A stretch of DNA of 64,000 bases. Source: Chlorops oryzae. Lineage: Eukaryota; Arthropoda; Insecta; Diptera; Chloropidae. Positions 12,235 to 24,930 of the stretch are shown here, piece after piece. A model generated the notes under the pieces. The model saw only the letters and a list, made by a program, of their open reading frames with translations, ran no database searches and was not told where the DNA came from. The position numbers and the translations under genes were made by a program. How positions within the stretch are numbered: the first letter of the stretch is position 1; every line of letters starts with the position of its first letter. The stretch spans positions 13,389,663 to 13,453,662 of the forward strand of contig CM035808.1 in assembly GCA_020466095.1 (NCBI GenBank). Reading direction: 5' to 3'.

Positions 12235-14093
12235 GTATGTGCTGCCATGTGTTCATGGCGAGAAAATTGCTTATTACTTTCAAAATTCGATTTAGATATG
12301 GCTTCAAATGGACTTAGACTTAAAGCTTAAACATTTTGAACGGTTAAACTTTCAAATGGTAGTCTTCAGAAGAGTTTCGACCAGGTTTGTTAGTTTTCTA
12401 TGAACATTTCTGGAAAATTCAATTATATCAAAAGCATTTGAGTTAAACTGGCATGAAGACTAAAAGAATATATTCAAAATTTTAAACTTTCGAATTTCTT
12501 AAGCCGAGTTAAAGACTAGGCCTCTTAGAGAAAGAAAACTTGATGTTGTTCGTCTCGTCTGGACCCCATCATTATCTCCTCACTTTCTTATTCCCTCAAT
12601 CATGCATTGCCACACGTCTTCTAAACCCCAATTAGAATTAACGAAAATTCTGGAAACTTTTCTATAAGCACTTTCAGTTCCCAATATACATTGTAGCCCA
12701 ACAAGTGCAGCGGGTGTTAAGAGTTGCGTTTCGAACATGACAAGAAATTAAAATTCCAACTAAAAAAAAAAAAAGAACGCACGCAATAAAAAGTACAATG
12801 AAAAATACAAAAAAAGTAACAAGAGTATTCTGAATTGTGGAAAGCATTTAATTTTAAATTTGTCAGGCAAAACCGCTTTACGGTGCTTGCAACTTGAGCA
12901 TTTTACGCATTGCAGCACATGATTCTGTTGTGTCTCTCTTCAAAGCATTGCTTTCAAAGGTCTCCCGCTTGTCACGGCTCTATCAACTTTTTCTGATTCT
13001 CCTTGGTACCTGTACAACACACACACCCCCTGTTCGCTTTAATTGTGCGTGTAGCATATGATGTCGCATAAGCAAATAGCAACAGTCTCATTATCAGAGC
13101 ACGTTCATATATATTGTATGTACGCGCTTCGCCACAGTGAGCAGCAATTACTCCAACAACAAACCGTACAACCGTACGCCACACCGAAGAAGACACCGAT
13201 AAAGAGTGCGCACGGTGGATCGGAGAACAGCCATGCTTCTTGGTGTCGAATAAGCTATGATTTTTTGTTGTTTTATTTTTGTTTACTTTTCTTCGAACTG
13301 TAGGCTCAGTGCCAAGGGAACAATTCATGCTTTTCTTTCATGCGATTTTTTTTTTTTTTTACTTTTTGTTTTTTATTTATTTTTAATTTTTTGCTCTTTT
13401 GGCTTTGAAAAAGTTATTAAAATGTTTAGCTGCGGTTCTTCATCACTTACTGCTGGAAATGCGGCAATTTTTTGCCGGTGTTCTTCCATTCTTTATTGCT
13501 TTATTCGCGCTTTCATGCAATTTTATAGCGTTTATTCTGTATAACGTTTTCATTATGAGCGGCTCGCGCAAAAAATGCGTACACTGTCTTGTATGCCAAA
13601 GGTGAGCGGTTCAAGCAACATTTCGATTCAACAACTTTTGTTATTTTAACCCATTTAGTAGTAGTATAAAGAAAGGGTGTGCCTGGGGGAAATGGAGTTT
13701 ATGATTCGTAAAAAATTTGAGACTGTTTGACTTGTGGTAAATCAATATTTTAGTTTTCTCTTTATGAAAAAAATTTCCTGACTATCGATCAAAATAGTGA
13801 AAACTCTTGCGATGGAGGCAGAAATGTTGCAGAAGAACATCATATTGGGTGTAACCAAAAGTGTCATTCCGAAGGAGATATTTGCCTGGAGGAGTTTTCT
13901 TCTCCGTCTAGGCGTTCAATGTTCACTTTTTTATTTCAAAAATGATTTTTTTCAATACTAAAATAGAAAGGAACCCATTCGATGGAAATTTATGCAAATC
14001 GATTGAATCAAACTTGCTTGAAAAACTTAAAGCATTTTAAAGTTGCTGTTGAAGTGGTTTTATTCCTAGTGGATATAATACATAATTCATAAA
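12235..14093. other. Non-coding stretch after the candidate polyQ exon
   Basis: If 12061-12234 is an exon this is intron. Frames at 13058-13303 and on the - strand at 12972-13328 overlap each other and show no protein-like conservation signs. Nothing firm was found. Confidence 0.5.
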
Positions 14094-14333
14094 CAGGGCT
14101 CGGATTTTGATGAATTTATAAATTTAAAGCATACTTTATGGAGTAAAAATTTTGTTCAACTCACATAAATTTAAAATTAAAATCGATTTTAACTTCAATA
14201 TGAATTTTTTTTGCAGTTATAAAAGCATTTTGAAGTTCAACTTTGCCAAATTTATTCCCAAAATTTTGGTAAGAAAAATTTTTGCCCATAAATTATGCTT
14301 TAAATTTATAAATGCAAGAAAATCCGAGCCCTG
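14094..14333. mobile_element. hAT-like MITE with long inverted ends, copy 1
   Basis: The ends CAGGGCTCGGATTTT and AAAATCCGAGCCCTG are exact inverses, and the inverted match extends about 45 bases (AATTTATAAATTTAAAGCAT, then ACTTTATGG on the left; CATAAATTATGC on the right). The flanks ttcataaa and atcataag agree at 6 of 8 positions, as expected for an eroded 8-bp hAT duplication. A related copy is at about 52764-53011. Confidence 0.8.
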
Positions 14334-15843
14334 ATCATAAGTATATTTATTCCATAGACCAAAGAGCAGTAAGGCATCATTCTCAACCTTTTTGGAAAAC
14401 AAAAGTTCCCTTCTTAAGTCTTTTGATTTGTGTTGCCCAATACATACTCACATCTGTGAAGTTAATGAGTCGTTACGCTAACCTTCAAATGAGAAACTTC
14501 TATCGATTTTTCAATCAAAATTCTACCTTTCAACGCCATTTAATTGCATCTACTTCAACATGAAATATCTTAAAAGTGCCCCCAATCACTCTCTCATCAA
14601 GCGTACAATCAAAACTACCTGTTACCTGAAGTACCTCCTAGAGAACCTCATCGATTCTCACAACAATCAGATACTAAAAGAAGAACCAAAGGCTATTTTC
14701 TCAGTCTAAAGGATGTGCAACAAAACAAAATGTTTCATTTCAGTGGTGTGCTCAGTCGTAGACGTGGGAAATCCGTTTCAAGAGTGTGAGAAAACTCGTA
14801 GCAAAGCAGCTGGATTACCAGCAGATGCGATTAATAATTTGTTTTCTGCTTTTTTTAATATTTTTTTTTTGGTTTTTTTTTTGAAGGTTGCTATAAAAGA
14901 TTTTCATGTTTTATGTGCTGTAGCGATTTGGAAATAACTATGTCATTTTGTTTTTCGAGCAACAACAAAACTATTACAACGCCTGCGCGCATGTACAATT
15001 CATGTTGCTCATTTGTATGATGCATCACAACTATTACGAGCATGTTGCTCAACCATCAAATGTTGCTTTTGTAATTAATTATGCGCCAGCTTGATATAGT
15101 TTTTTTTTTTTTTTTTGCATAAAATTATTTCACTCTTTTTTTTTTCAATTTCACATAACAATATTTTTTTTCCGTCTCTCGCTGATTTGCTAATTTACAT
15201 TTTTATTTTCCCAGAGGAAGAGAGTCGCGTCCGCCGTCTGTTGACAGTTTGATTTTCAAAGCATTTTCCTCTTTTTCGCGTTGGAAATTGTGCTGTTTAA
15301 ATGGGCGTGAAGTTTTCCCCATTTTCAGGGAACGTAAACATAAATATAAAAAACAAAAGTTGAAAGAGAAAAACAATTTTTCGTATGTGGAGTAGGTAGA
15401 TAAAAGAAAAGATCTCAAGCACATGATTGAGAGACTTCTCCGACATGTGGCGCCGCAACGTTGGGCACTCACCTGTGCGAATTGAAGAGGAAAAATCTAT
15501 TGGAGCATTGCGGTGTGATAATTTCGACTTAAACTGCGTCTTAATTTTCTCTTCTTTCATTTTTTGAACCGAGCTTAATTCACTTTTTTTTCAATTTTTA
15601 ATTGTGTTTTTTGTTATTTCTTCTTTTTTGTAAACTTTCGGAAGTGAATATGTTGGCTTTGATGGATGGCAAATGTAATGTAATTAAATAATAGCAGGAA
15701 AATAGTTTTATTAACCAATTAAAAGCCAGCGTGTCCTCAATTGAGAGGAGTCATTTAATTACGAATTTTATTTTGTTATAAGAGAAGATTAAGTGTGTCG
15801 TAAATGGGTTAAAATTAATTTAAAATAACAATATAAAAGACAT

Positions 15844-16276
15844 CAGGGCCTCGGTAATCTGGAGAGGCAAGAAAAACCCTCTTGAGGATAATCAAGGCGT
15901 CCGGATAATAGTTTGCCATATTTGATGGTAATAAAACATATGTTTAACCTTAGTTTCTTCAATCAACTTTTAAATTTAAGCATAAAAACAAAAGTTTACA
16001 CCTTTAAGACCACATTTATCTAAGAAAAACATTAAATTAAAAAAAAAAGACAATAATTAATTTTTCACGAAAAAGTCTTCTGTTTATAATTTTTGCTCTT
16101 CATTTCAAAAGCCCGGTCTCTAAGTCGACGAAAAAAAATAACTTCGTTGCTATCAAATTCGTTATCTTCAGCCCATTTTAAAGCGGTCCTACTCCCACCC
16201 GCCACATCCGCGAACTCATTTGTCCGGCAGGAATACAGGGATCACAGAACAAGCAGGGTTTCGGACTACTGGGGCC
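15844..16276. mobile_element. Possible degenerate element with hAT-like ends
   Basis: CAGGGCCTCGGTAATC at 15844 and GACTACTGGGGCCCTA near 16261-16276 are imperfect inverses (about 12 of 15). No target duplication is visible and no internal gene was recognised. This is a weak call; it may be chance. Confidence 0.25.
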
Positions 16277-17556
16277 CTACTGTTACTGTAAAAATGAAAT
16301 GAAAGAAAACTTAATGAAGACAAAAATGTTTATCATCATTTTTTCTAAATCCAATCACAACTCCTAGAAAATTGTCTTTGGCATTTTTCCATAGAAAGTT
16401 CATATTTAAAAAGCTTCGATTTATTAACGAAAACGTGAATTTTTATTATTGAAAGATTATAAATGCCCAACATGCACCTGCTAGACTCAATTTGTTTTGA
16501 GATATTACAAACATTTTCTTCAGGCCTAAATCTTCATAAATATTTATAAGCCACTTAAGTATTTCGGCTTATCCACACTTGTGCTTTTTTTGATAATTTT
16601 TTGTTGTTTTTGTTTTTTGAAAATTTTAATATTCAAATTATGCAAATGAACGCGCTCAATAAAGTAAGAAAACAACTTGTTATTAGTTTAACCAGTTACA
16701 TCCCCTCCATTCGGATCTTAATGAGTTCAAAAGAACTCATCGCATCGATGAACTCGTGAAGTTATTTTCGTTGAAATAAACATTTCCATTTCCATTTCAA
16801 ATTCAAAATTTTGAACAAAAATTTTTTGACAAATTAAATTTATTCAATTTAACTCCAAGCTATGAAACTGAACAAATTATTATTCAAGATTATTTTTCAA
16901 TTTTGACTTAAACTCTTCTATCGATCAGCGATAAACTAAAATCGAATTTTAATAGGTAATCTTTTTGGTATCCATAAAGTGTGGTCATAAATTGAGCTGC
17001 CTCAGAAGAAACTTTCACAAAAATCCAAAGTGAAAATCCAAAAATTATTTTGCTCAATATGGTTTTCCTTTTCAACGTTGGTCGTTGGTCAGTGGTTGCT
17101 ATAAAGTATTTGCTTCTCTCGGATTTCCTCATTTCTTTTGCTGGCTTTGCTGTTTGATTTTTTTTTTTTTTAATGGAAAGTAAGGCAAAAGCCACCCAAA
17201 GAATTTTGATGATAGAGTGTGCTTGAATGAATGTGGGGCGTAGATAGGTCATGCGGGCATTAATTTTGTTTAAGGAAGTCTAGTTATTGTACTCCAAGTT
17301 TTTTTTTTTTTTTGATATTTTTTGTTTATAAAGAAAATAAGATGGCAATAGTTTTTAGATTTCTATAAGTTCTTCGGCTATTGGGAAATTATTTACAGGC
17401 CCCAATTTAGAGGGCAGCAAGCCAGGAATATGCCCAAAGCGGCACTATAATTGTTGGTAATTTCTAAAAGATATGAAAAAACCATATCCCATTAGTGCCA
17501 TCTATGAGGTGGTAAATATGATTTTTGACCAGAGCGGATCGGACCCTGATTATTCC

Positions 17557-17577
17557 ATTTCATTTCATTTCATTTCA
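17557..17577. repeat. (CATTT)n short tandem repeat
   Basis: Four units of CATTT lie close upstream of the LINE insertion. No other element was assigned to 16277-17636. Confidence 0.6.
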
Positions 17578-17646
17578 ATTTTCTGGAATACATTACAGAT
17601 TATAGGTACAAATAGCTAACTTAAAACGACGGTACTTTTGCTACTA

Positions 17647-18187
17647 GGTTAGGTTAGGGTGGCCGCCCCCTTTAAGGGGACACACTTAGGCCGCGTGTGG
17701 GCCGTTGTGATACCACGTGGGAAGGCATGCCTCCCTAGTTACCCGTTTGGTGGAGCCAATTGGACTCATTTACGAAGCGAGCCATGTCTTTTATTCTAAC
17801 AGATGATAGCTCGGTGAGGGAGGAGAAGAAGAAGAAGGAGCCGAGTAGCTGGATCTTCTCCTGGCTAGGCCCGGGCAGTGACACAAGAGGTGGCTCACTG
17901 ATTCTTCTTCCTCCTCCGATCTGCAACTTCTACAGAAGTCATTGTATGGAACGCCAAGGCGTTCGGCATGCCTGCCTATTAGGCAGTCTCCTGTGATAAT
18001 GAAGACCAAGCGTCTTATGTCGGCGCGGCCCAGGGCAAGGAGTTGACTGGTCCTTTTGTAATCTAGGTATACCCACATCAACCTTGAGGTGAGGCAGAAA
18101 TCTTCCTCTGCCCATGCCTTGCGTGCCTGCTTGTAGAAATCAGATTTAATCTTTAATTTCACTGAAGCAAGCGGTATACCTAATTCG
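17647..18187 (-). mobile_element. 5'-truncated LINE (R1/LOA-I-like C-terminus) with 10-bp target duplication
   Basis: The insertion is bounded by TTTGCTACTA at 17637-17646 and 18188-18197. On the - strand it carries the end of ORF2 and an 88-base 3' end finishing CACCCTAACCTAACCTAG, i.e. a CCTAAC-type tail. The protein-coding part starts abruptly at NELGIPLAS, just past where an RNase H domain would end. Clade assignment from these few residues is an inference. Confidence 0.88.
17735..18187 (-). pseudogene. LINE ORF2 C-terminal fragment with zinc-knuckle, one frameshift
   Basis: On the - strand, residues run from NELGIPLASVKLKIKSDFYK through the hallmark GDCLIGRHAERLGVPYNDFC, RSC and HLLCHCP (a C-C-H-C knuckle) to about 17875. 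There the frame shifts; the other frame continues IQLLGS and LTELSSVRIKDMARFVNES to a stop at 17735. The first frame instead runs into a Ser/Pro-rich artefact ending at 17791. It cannot encode an active protein. Confidence 0.85.
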
Positions 18188-18197
18188 TTTGCTACTA

Positions 18198-20825
18198 AAA
18201 AGAAGAAAAAAGAAAAACATAAACAAAAAAGGGCCGGCTTAAAAGCAAACAAATCAAACATCAACAGTCGTAATTGATTGATCTGCAAAGCTAATTTATA
18301 AATAAGTCTGTTGAAGAATCAAAATCAAGAATAGAGCAAATTATAATTGCCGATAATTGTCTGTGACAGTTAAAAGAAGAATGACTTCATAAGTGATTTA
18401 TTTGAATCACTCTAAATCTCCAAACAAAAATGATCGACATTGACCGCAAAAGTCCCAAATAAAGTCGATTTTATTTACTGAGAACTTTTTACTCCAAATA
18501 AACAAGATTCTTTCTATGGCATACAGTCTGCCTATTTTGGTCAGCTATTTCGCTTTTGTCGCAGCGTAAAACTAGTAGACTTCATTCTAATGATTCGGCA
18601 GTTTATTATGATTCCTCATAAATTCAGCTGACATTTTTTTTTTTTTTTTTTTTTTTTTTTTGACATAAAGAACCTCACATCAAGTTAAAAAGCCAACCAA
18701 TAATTAGAAATATTTTCATATTTACATTTTTTTAATTATTTCTTTTAAACGAAGCTAGCGTTGACGCTGACAAAGGTTCCTCCTGCCTAACTTCCGGTCG
18801 TTCGTATTGTGACACTAGTTTCAGGCTATTACAATATTTGCTTGTCACTTGGGCCGAGACACTGAAAAAGGCCGATGAATTCTTTGAAGCCTTCAACCAC
18901 GTTCTGTTGTTGCCTTTTTCCCGCTCGCATGTGTCAGCGAAAGGCACGTTTTCTCATTTATCGACGAAAGCAAAAATACAAAAAAAACTAGGAAATGCTC
19001 CTTTTATCTAATTCAAAAAAAGTCACGAACTCTTCCGACAAATAAAAACGAAAAGGATATGTCGTTCAAATTTAGGTAAATTCAGTAGTCACTTACGTCA
19101 CTTTCCATTAAAATAAATAAATCAAAAAAGCCGGCGTGCAACACGTGCTTCGCGTCACGCACGACACACACACACACATGCAGCCTTTATTTATTTTCAT
19201 CGTTTTTATTTTCATCTCAATTTACATTTGAAGACTATCTCAACTGCCTACTACTAACATAATTTGAATTTAAATTTCCCAAAACGATTGTGGTGCTTAT
19301 CGCCTCTGCAAATTTCGGCTCACAAAAAAAAAAAAGAGCTGATGAAAGCGACTCAGACGCCAGCTAATTAATAGTGATCGCGCGCGCGCCTGATCGTAGA
19401 CAAGAGTGATTTGACTTTTTAGTGACGCTTTTAACGCCATGTAAACGCCCACGCCCACTTGTTTATACTTTTAAAAGGCTTAGGAAAATCAACGGAGAAT
19501 TCGCTGGTCATTTACCTTCCGGTGGATAAGAGCTTTCATGAGCAACAAAAATACTGAGTTCGGAAAATGATCTCATTTTCATAGAAGCTTTTTATTTATT
19601 TATTTATTTATTTTTTTTTTTTTTGGAGCGGAAATGCGTGTGACGTTTTTATATTATTTTTTTTCATGGAAAAGCCCACGTGCTTTTATGTGTTTTTTTT
19701 TCTTTCCATATTTAATAATGTTTTCTATTGATTGAAATCATTTGTTAATGGCTTCTGATTATAGTCTCTTTGCCAATCGTCGTAAGCTTCGTTATGCGGT
19801 AGTCTTTCTGGAAGCTTTTAATCGCGCTATAATGGACTGACCATTGCGTGTGGGAGCTCTTCATGTGTGGGAGAAGCAGAAGTGCTTCAATTTTTATTGC
19901 ACTCGATCAAACTATGAAGATAATCTTAAGCAAATGATTTGCTTAGCTATTATTTATTAAATAGATAGATAAAAGAAAAAATATATGTCGCCATGATTGC
20001 GTTAATCTCATCAGCTTTGGTCATTTGACGATGGAATTATTAATCCACTTCTTCTCGTTCGCTTTGGGCCAAATCGGTTTTTCTTTATAGAATGTTAAAT
20101 ATAATGCCAATGAGCTGAAGCTATTAATTATTTTTCAAGAATATGATTAGTTTTTCTCTTTAGTATTTAGTTCTTCGGAGTTTATCGGATCCTTTCAGGA
20201 ACACACTCTGAGGCTGGTTTGATTAGCGAGAAGGACTACTATTTCTTTTATTAAGAAGAAGATTGATACTTTATATTGTTTTATTAATATCAAGAATACA
20301 ATTTTCTTATAATATTATTTTTAAATGAAATCGATTCGAAAGTTAATTTATTTTTCCTCAGTCGCTTACTCGATTTGACAAGAAAGCATCGAACTCATTT
20401 TTAACTTCAAGGGGCACTACAGTATATTAAATACCGTTCGTTTTGTGAAGTATAAGACCGCTGAATAAAAAATGACAGTTCAGATATGCTCTTTAAAGAA
20501 TTAAATTTTGAACTTTAATCAGTGTCATTGAAAATTCCTTCCATCATTTTTAAATGTCCATATAACAATTGATTTCAAAGCAAGTTCTTCGCCTAAATCT
20601 TTTTCTTTTTTTCTTTTTTTGTTAAAAAAGTAAAAGCCATGGGAGACCATTCAATTCAATCAACTCAGACCGATAAATGTCGTTCGAAATATTTTTTAGT
20701 AAAAGAAAGAAGATAAATAATTTATTCGTTGGCCATTTCAAAAGCTAAAAGCACTTCGATTTTTTTTTTTTTTGCAAAGAATCAAGCCTTCTTGATAAGA
20801 GTTTCGACATGATTTTCTAACTGAA
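18198..20825. other. Non-coding stretch without recognised genes
   Basis: Includes a CA run near 19165-19180, a CG-alternating run near 19379-19388 and TTTA units at 19590-19610. No coding or mobile element signal was found. Confidence 0.55.
18634..18661. repeat. Long poly-T run
   Basis: About 28 consecutive T. Similar runs of 12-20 A or T are scattered all through the window. Confidence 0.95.
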
Positions 20826-21550
20826 GGGGACCTTCTGGTCTAGAGCACGAAAACTTAGGGTATTTTCATGATTTTTTTTTGGTATTAAGCCAAATAAAAA
20901 ACGATTTTCTAAGTATGCAGGCTTATTATATTCTTTATTGACAAAAAATAAAAAATGTTGTAATTTTTTTTTTTTTTTTTTTGTTTTTTAAAAATGGCGT
21001 TGAAGTGGACCCTCTTTGAAAAAGTACCTCCGTGGTGTGAAAGATTTTGGCAGTTCTGGTAATCGAAAAAAAAAACAAAAATATGTTATTAATCAGAATG
21101 AATGCGGCTATGGCAGGAACTAGAATAAAAAAATTTTTTTTAAATTGACAAAATGGCGCAATTTTTTATTTGAACCATCAAAAACTCCCCTTTTTTTGAC
21201 CATTTTTTTGATGAAAAAATATGAAGTTCTTGAAATAAAAATTCGATTCTAGTTCGGGCCATAGCCATTGATGTTATGAATAATATATAAAAATTCCAGA
21301 CAAATCGGTTCGATGGTTTTTTTGTTTTCATTCACACCAGGTCAAAAAAAGTAGTTTTGAGATAAACGCGTTCAAAGTTGCTTTGATCAAGCGCGCTGCC
21401 TGCTGTCTCCACCTTCTAAAAAGGCTGTAGCAAAACAAATATTGTCAATATCTTCACGAAACTTTGCCAGCATATTCTTAAAAGTCTATTCTTCCGAAAT
21501 ATATAAAAAAAAAAATCAATTTTCAAAAAATTCTAGACCAGAAGGTCCCC
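20826..21550. mobile_element. TTAA-flanked non-autonomous element, family 1, copy 1
   Basis: The inverted ends GGGGACCTTCTGGTCTAGA and TCTAGACCAGAAGGTCCCC are flanked by TGAA (a decayed TTAA) and TTAA. Its 725-bp body is almost the same as 36257-36984, differing mainly in homopolymer lengths. No coding frame is conserved. The core TTTTGAGATAAACGCGTTCA, then AAGTTG, also occurs in family 2. Confidence 0.88.
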
Positions 21551-21554
21551 TTAA

Positions 21555-24524
21555 ATAAATTAATAAATCAACCATTTCGCACAAATGCTCCATAATGTTA
21601 TACCTCCATACCTACCATAAATACTCCAACAACCAAAAACCTTTTGACATTTAGAAAGAACTTGAATTATTTACTTATGTATCATAATTATTTAGAATCG
21701 CAAATATTCTTCTATTTAAATACGATAATACACAGAGATAAAAGAAGAAAATATAAATAATGCCTTCTTTTCAATGCAAGAGTTTGTGCCTTAAGTCTTT
21801 TGTTTTACTCACATCTGCTTCTATTACTCGAGGCTGTGTCTTTGCGACTGGAATTAATTTATTTCAACAGCTTCTCGGGTTCCTCGAATTGCGAAATTTA
21901 TCTTTGTTGCAGAGAAAATTATTTCACGTATGAAAATGATACTAGAGCATCAAGCTGAAATTTCATTTGTATGTAAAAAGAAAAAAAAAAACTACACATT
22001 GTAAGAGAAAGGTGTGATATTAATTTAAAGAATAACTAGCTTAATTACAACAGGCAGACTAACACATAGTAGAAGTAGAAAAGAAGAAGAAGGCGAATCT
22101 TTATACCAGAGAGGTTCCATTTATGGCTCTAGTATTGTGAAGCAACTCACTAATGACACAAGCTTACAGCCTTAGGGTAATTTCAAGAAGCAACGGTGCA
22201 AAGAAGTAAATTAAAAATGATAGTTATTAACGTTAGAGTGGCCCTGTAAGAATTTTCAATTTTCCAAAAACAGTATTAATTGCACTCCAAAATACTTACT
22301 TGAGACTCTAAGAAAAGGAAAGCAGAACAGATGAGAGCTTTTTTTTTTTTAGATCAAAAAATGCAATTTACGAATATCAGCATGAAGCATTCAATTGTTT
22401 TTAAAATGAACTCAACGGGATCTATAGAAGTCAATTCAAAAGTCAGAGTTCTGTATGGAAAATTCTTGTACTCGACTGTATTGTTGCAACATGAAATTGG
22501 ACTATTTTTTCGTGTCTATTGTCCAAGCATGAATTTGTGGTTTTCTAGTTTTTGCTCCAATTTTTCCACCAATAACAATAACAACATTGTACGTTAGCAT
22601 GGCTTTGCGTGAAAAGACTGGTTTCTGGACATTAGATACAGCTTTTTAATGCTCGAATAGCATTTGATTTTGAGCTCAATTCGCTTGAAATTCGCAATTT
22701 TCTAAGGTACACAAAAAGATGTGGCGATACGAATGAATACATACACAATCTATAGAAGGAAGTGCGCCGTTTCGCAGCGTCGAAAGAGCAATAATTTGGT
22801 TCTTTCTTTTTTTTTTTCTTAGAATTATATTTTCGATTTTTCGAAAGTTCGACCGACACCCACTTAGCATTGTCCGTGTTCAAATGAACATTTCCGTACG
22901 TCATTTGAAACCAATAGACATCGGAAACCAATAAAGCATGTTAACACCTTCCATAAGACAATGGCGACCTGAAGAGAGGTAAATTAAGAAAAAAGATCCC
23001 CATTAGCAAAAGGAGAAGAAGAAGAAAAAAACACAAAAAACTAATTTCAAGCCCTTTGCGCGGATGTGTCTGCAAAGATGCTCACATCCAAAGTGTAGAG
23101 TCTAGTCTTTGTCTTCCTATACATTTTTTTTTAAAAATATTTTTTTGTGCAGCTCTCAACATCATCAACAATAAAGGCAGGCAAGCAAGAAAAACCTCTG
23201 CAGCTGCTGTTAGCAATGTTTTACCTCATTTAATTTAGAGGCTAAATAGAAACTTAGAAATTGATATTTTGCGCGAAAAAAAAGCCCAAACAAAATGGTG
23301 GAAGTATTAAAAGCGGTTCATAAGAAAATCGACAGCAAAGCAAAAGTCTTAAAAGACGTTAAAATCGTTATAAGAAACAAAGTTGCGCTGACGCTGACCC
23401 GAAACGCGCCGTACATTATCAGACATGCAAGCAGGCAAACGGCCAAGCAACAGTCACACAATCAAGCTTCAAAGACTGTTAAATAAAAAAAAAATAAAAC
23501 AAATCATACGAAAAAACACAAAGCCCAAAAGCCAAAAAATAAAGCGCGAATCAGAGATAAAAAAAAGGCATCAAGAAGAAGAAATGAAAAGAAAGAAAAA
23601 AATCACATCAACGCAAATAACGTAGACCGCGCGCACACCAGAACTCAACAACCAGACAACGAGATAAATTCAAGCTTTCGAACATGAACCCCTTCTGGCC
23701 CCTCAAGCCCACGCTTCACCACCACCACCACCACCACCACAAGCACAATCACTGACAATAGCCCCTCGAACCGAAAGCAAACAAGACTCTAGCCCACCAA
23801 AAGCGTTTCAACACTGTGCCTCAAACATTCAAACTATACTCAATGTTGCTGATGATTGTTTGGATACATGGATACATGGGGAAACTTGTTCTCTTCGACG
23901 CGAAGCAAAGTTTCAAATGTTGCTACAATTGTTGCTCCCTCGGAGCAACCAGTTTTTCTTTCATTTCGTTTCGTTCCGTTTTAATTCGAAAATTCATCCA
24001 AAACTACAAAACTCCAAGCCGTTTCGGCCCCTTAAGAATTGTATGTATGAGCGCGCTTTGTGTTGTCGCTGGAAAAAAGGGGCTTTCAGTGTGTATAACA
24101 AACATGGCCGACTGTTAAACTCGTTTTTTGTTGAAGATTTTGTTGTTGCTCTTTTTTAATGTTATTACTCCGATATTCATGTCTCTTATTTCTCTGTTTC
24201 TTTTAGGTTTTATGGCACTTGGATGCTTTTCGCCGTTCGTTTCGTTCGTTGAATCAGCACGTATGCAGTGGACAAGATTGTATCTTTTGTGCTTTGAAGG
24301 TAAGTGCCTTTACTTCTCAAACGAATGTAGTAAGTGGGACCCGAATGGTTCGTATTGCGTTCAGAAGTATGCTTTTGTTTTTGCGATATTGACAGAAAAA
24401 TCATTGAACGCAGAGATAGAAAAAAAACGCAGCATACTTCTCTGCGTAAATTCACTACTTTCAGAATAATTCTACTCAAATAAGTATGCTTCATTATTTC
24501 AATTAAAATGCATTGTAAATTGAT
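21555..24524. other. Non-coding stretch without recognised genes
   Basis: Frames near 23295-23625 are Lys-rich products of A-rich DNA. A CAC/ACC triplet run lies at about 23712-23740. Nothing else was recognised. Confidence 0.55.
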
Positions 24525-24764
24525 ATTTTTTGTTTATTTATTTATTTATTCTTTTATATATACTAAAATATTATTTTATCTTTTATTTATTAAATATTCA
24601 TTATATATATTATAATTATTTATATATTTATTTATTATATTATTTATTATTATTTATTTAATTTATTTATTATTATATTTCATAATATTAATATATATAT
24701 ATTTATTTTATTTATATATTTATTTATTTATTATAATTTATTTTATTTATTTATTTATTTATTT

Positions 24765-24799
<35 letters not shown>

Positions 24800-24930
24800 T
24801 TATTTATATTTTAATTTTTATTTATTTATTTATATTTATTTATTATTATTTATATTATTTATTATTTTTATTTATATATTATATTTATTTTATATTTATT
24901 TTTATATACTAATAATACTATATATAATAT
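24525..24930. repeat. (TTTA)n-type low-complexity tract
   Basis: Some 400 bases made almost only of A and T, dominated by TTTA/ATTT units with irregular breaks. No C or G occurs over most of it. Confidence 0.95.

Larger units (their letters stand above)
14334..17636. other. Non-coding stretch without recognised genes
   Basis: Only the weak inverted pair at 15844-16276 and a short CATTT repeat were noted. Poly-T runs are common at 14850-15180. Confidence 0.55.

Noticed and set aside
16093..16302. A 69-residue + frame with SRVSDYWGP, reminiscent of a hAT transposase N-terminus
   Set aside because: It is too short, has no further blocks on either side, and the possible element around it is weak.
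23295..23625. Lys-rich overlapping frames
   Set aside because: They follow from A-rich DNA and lack any domain or consistent codon pattern.
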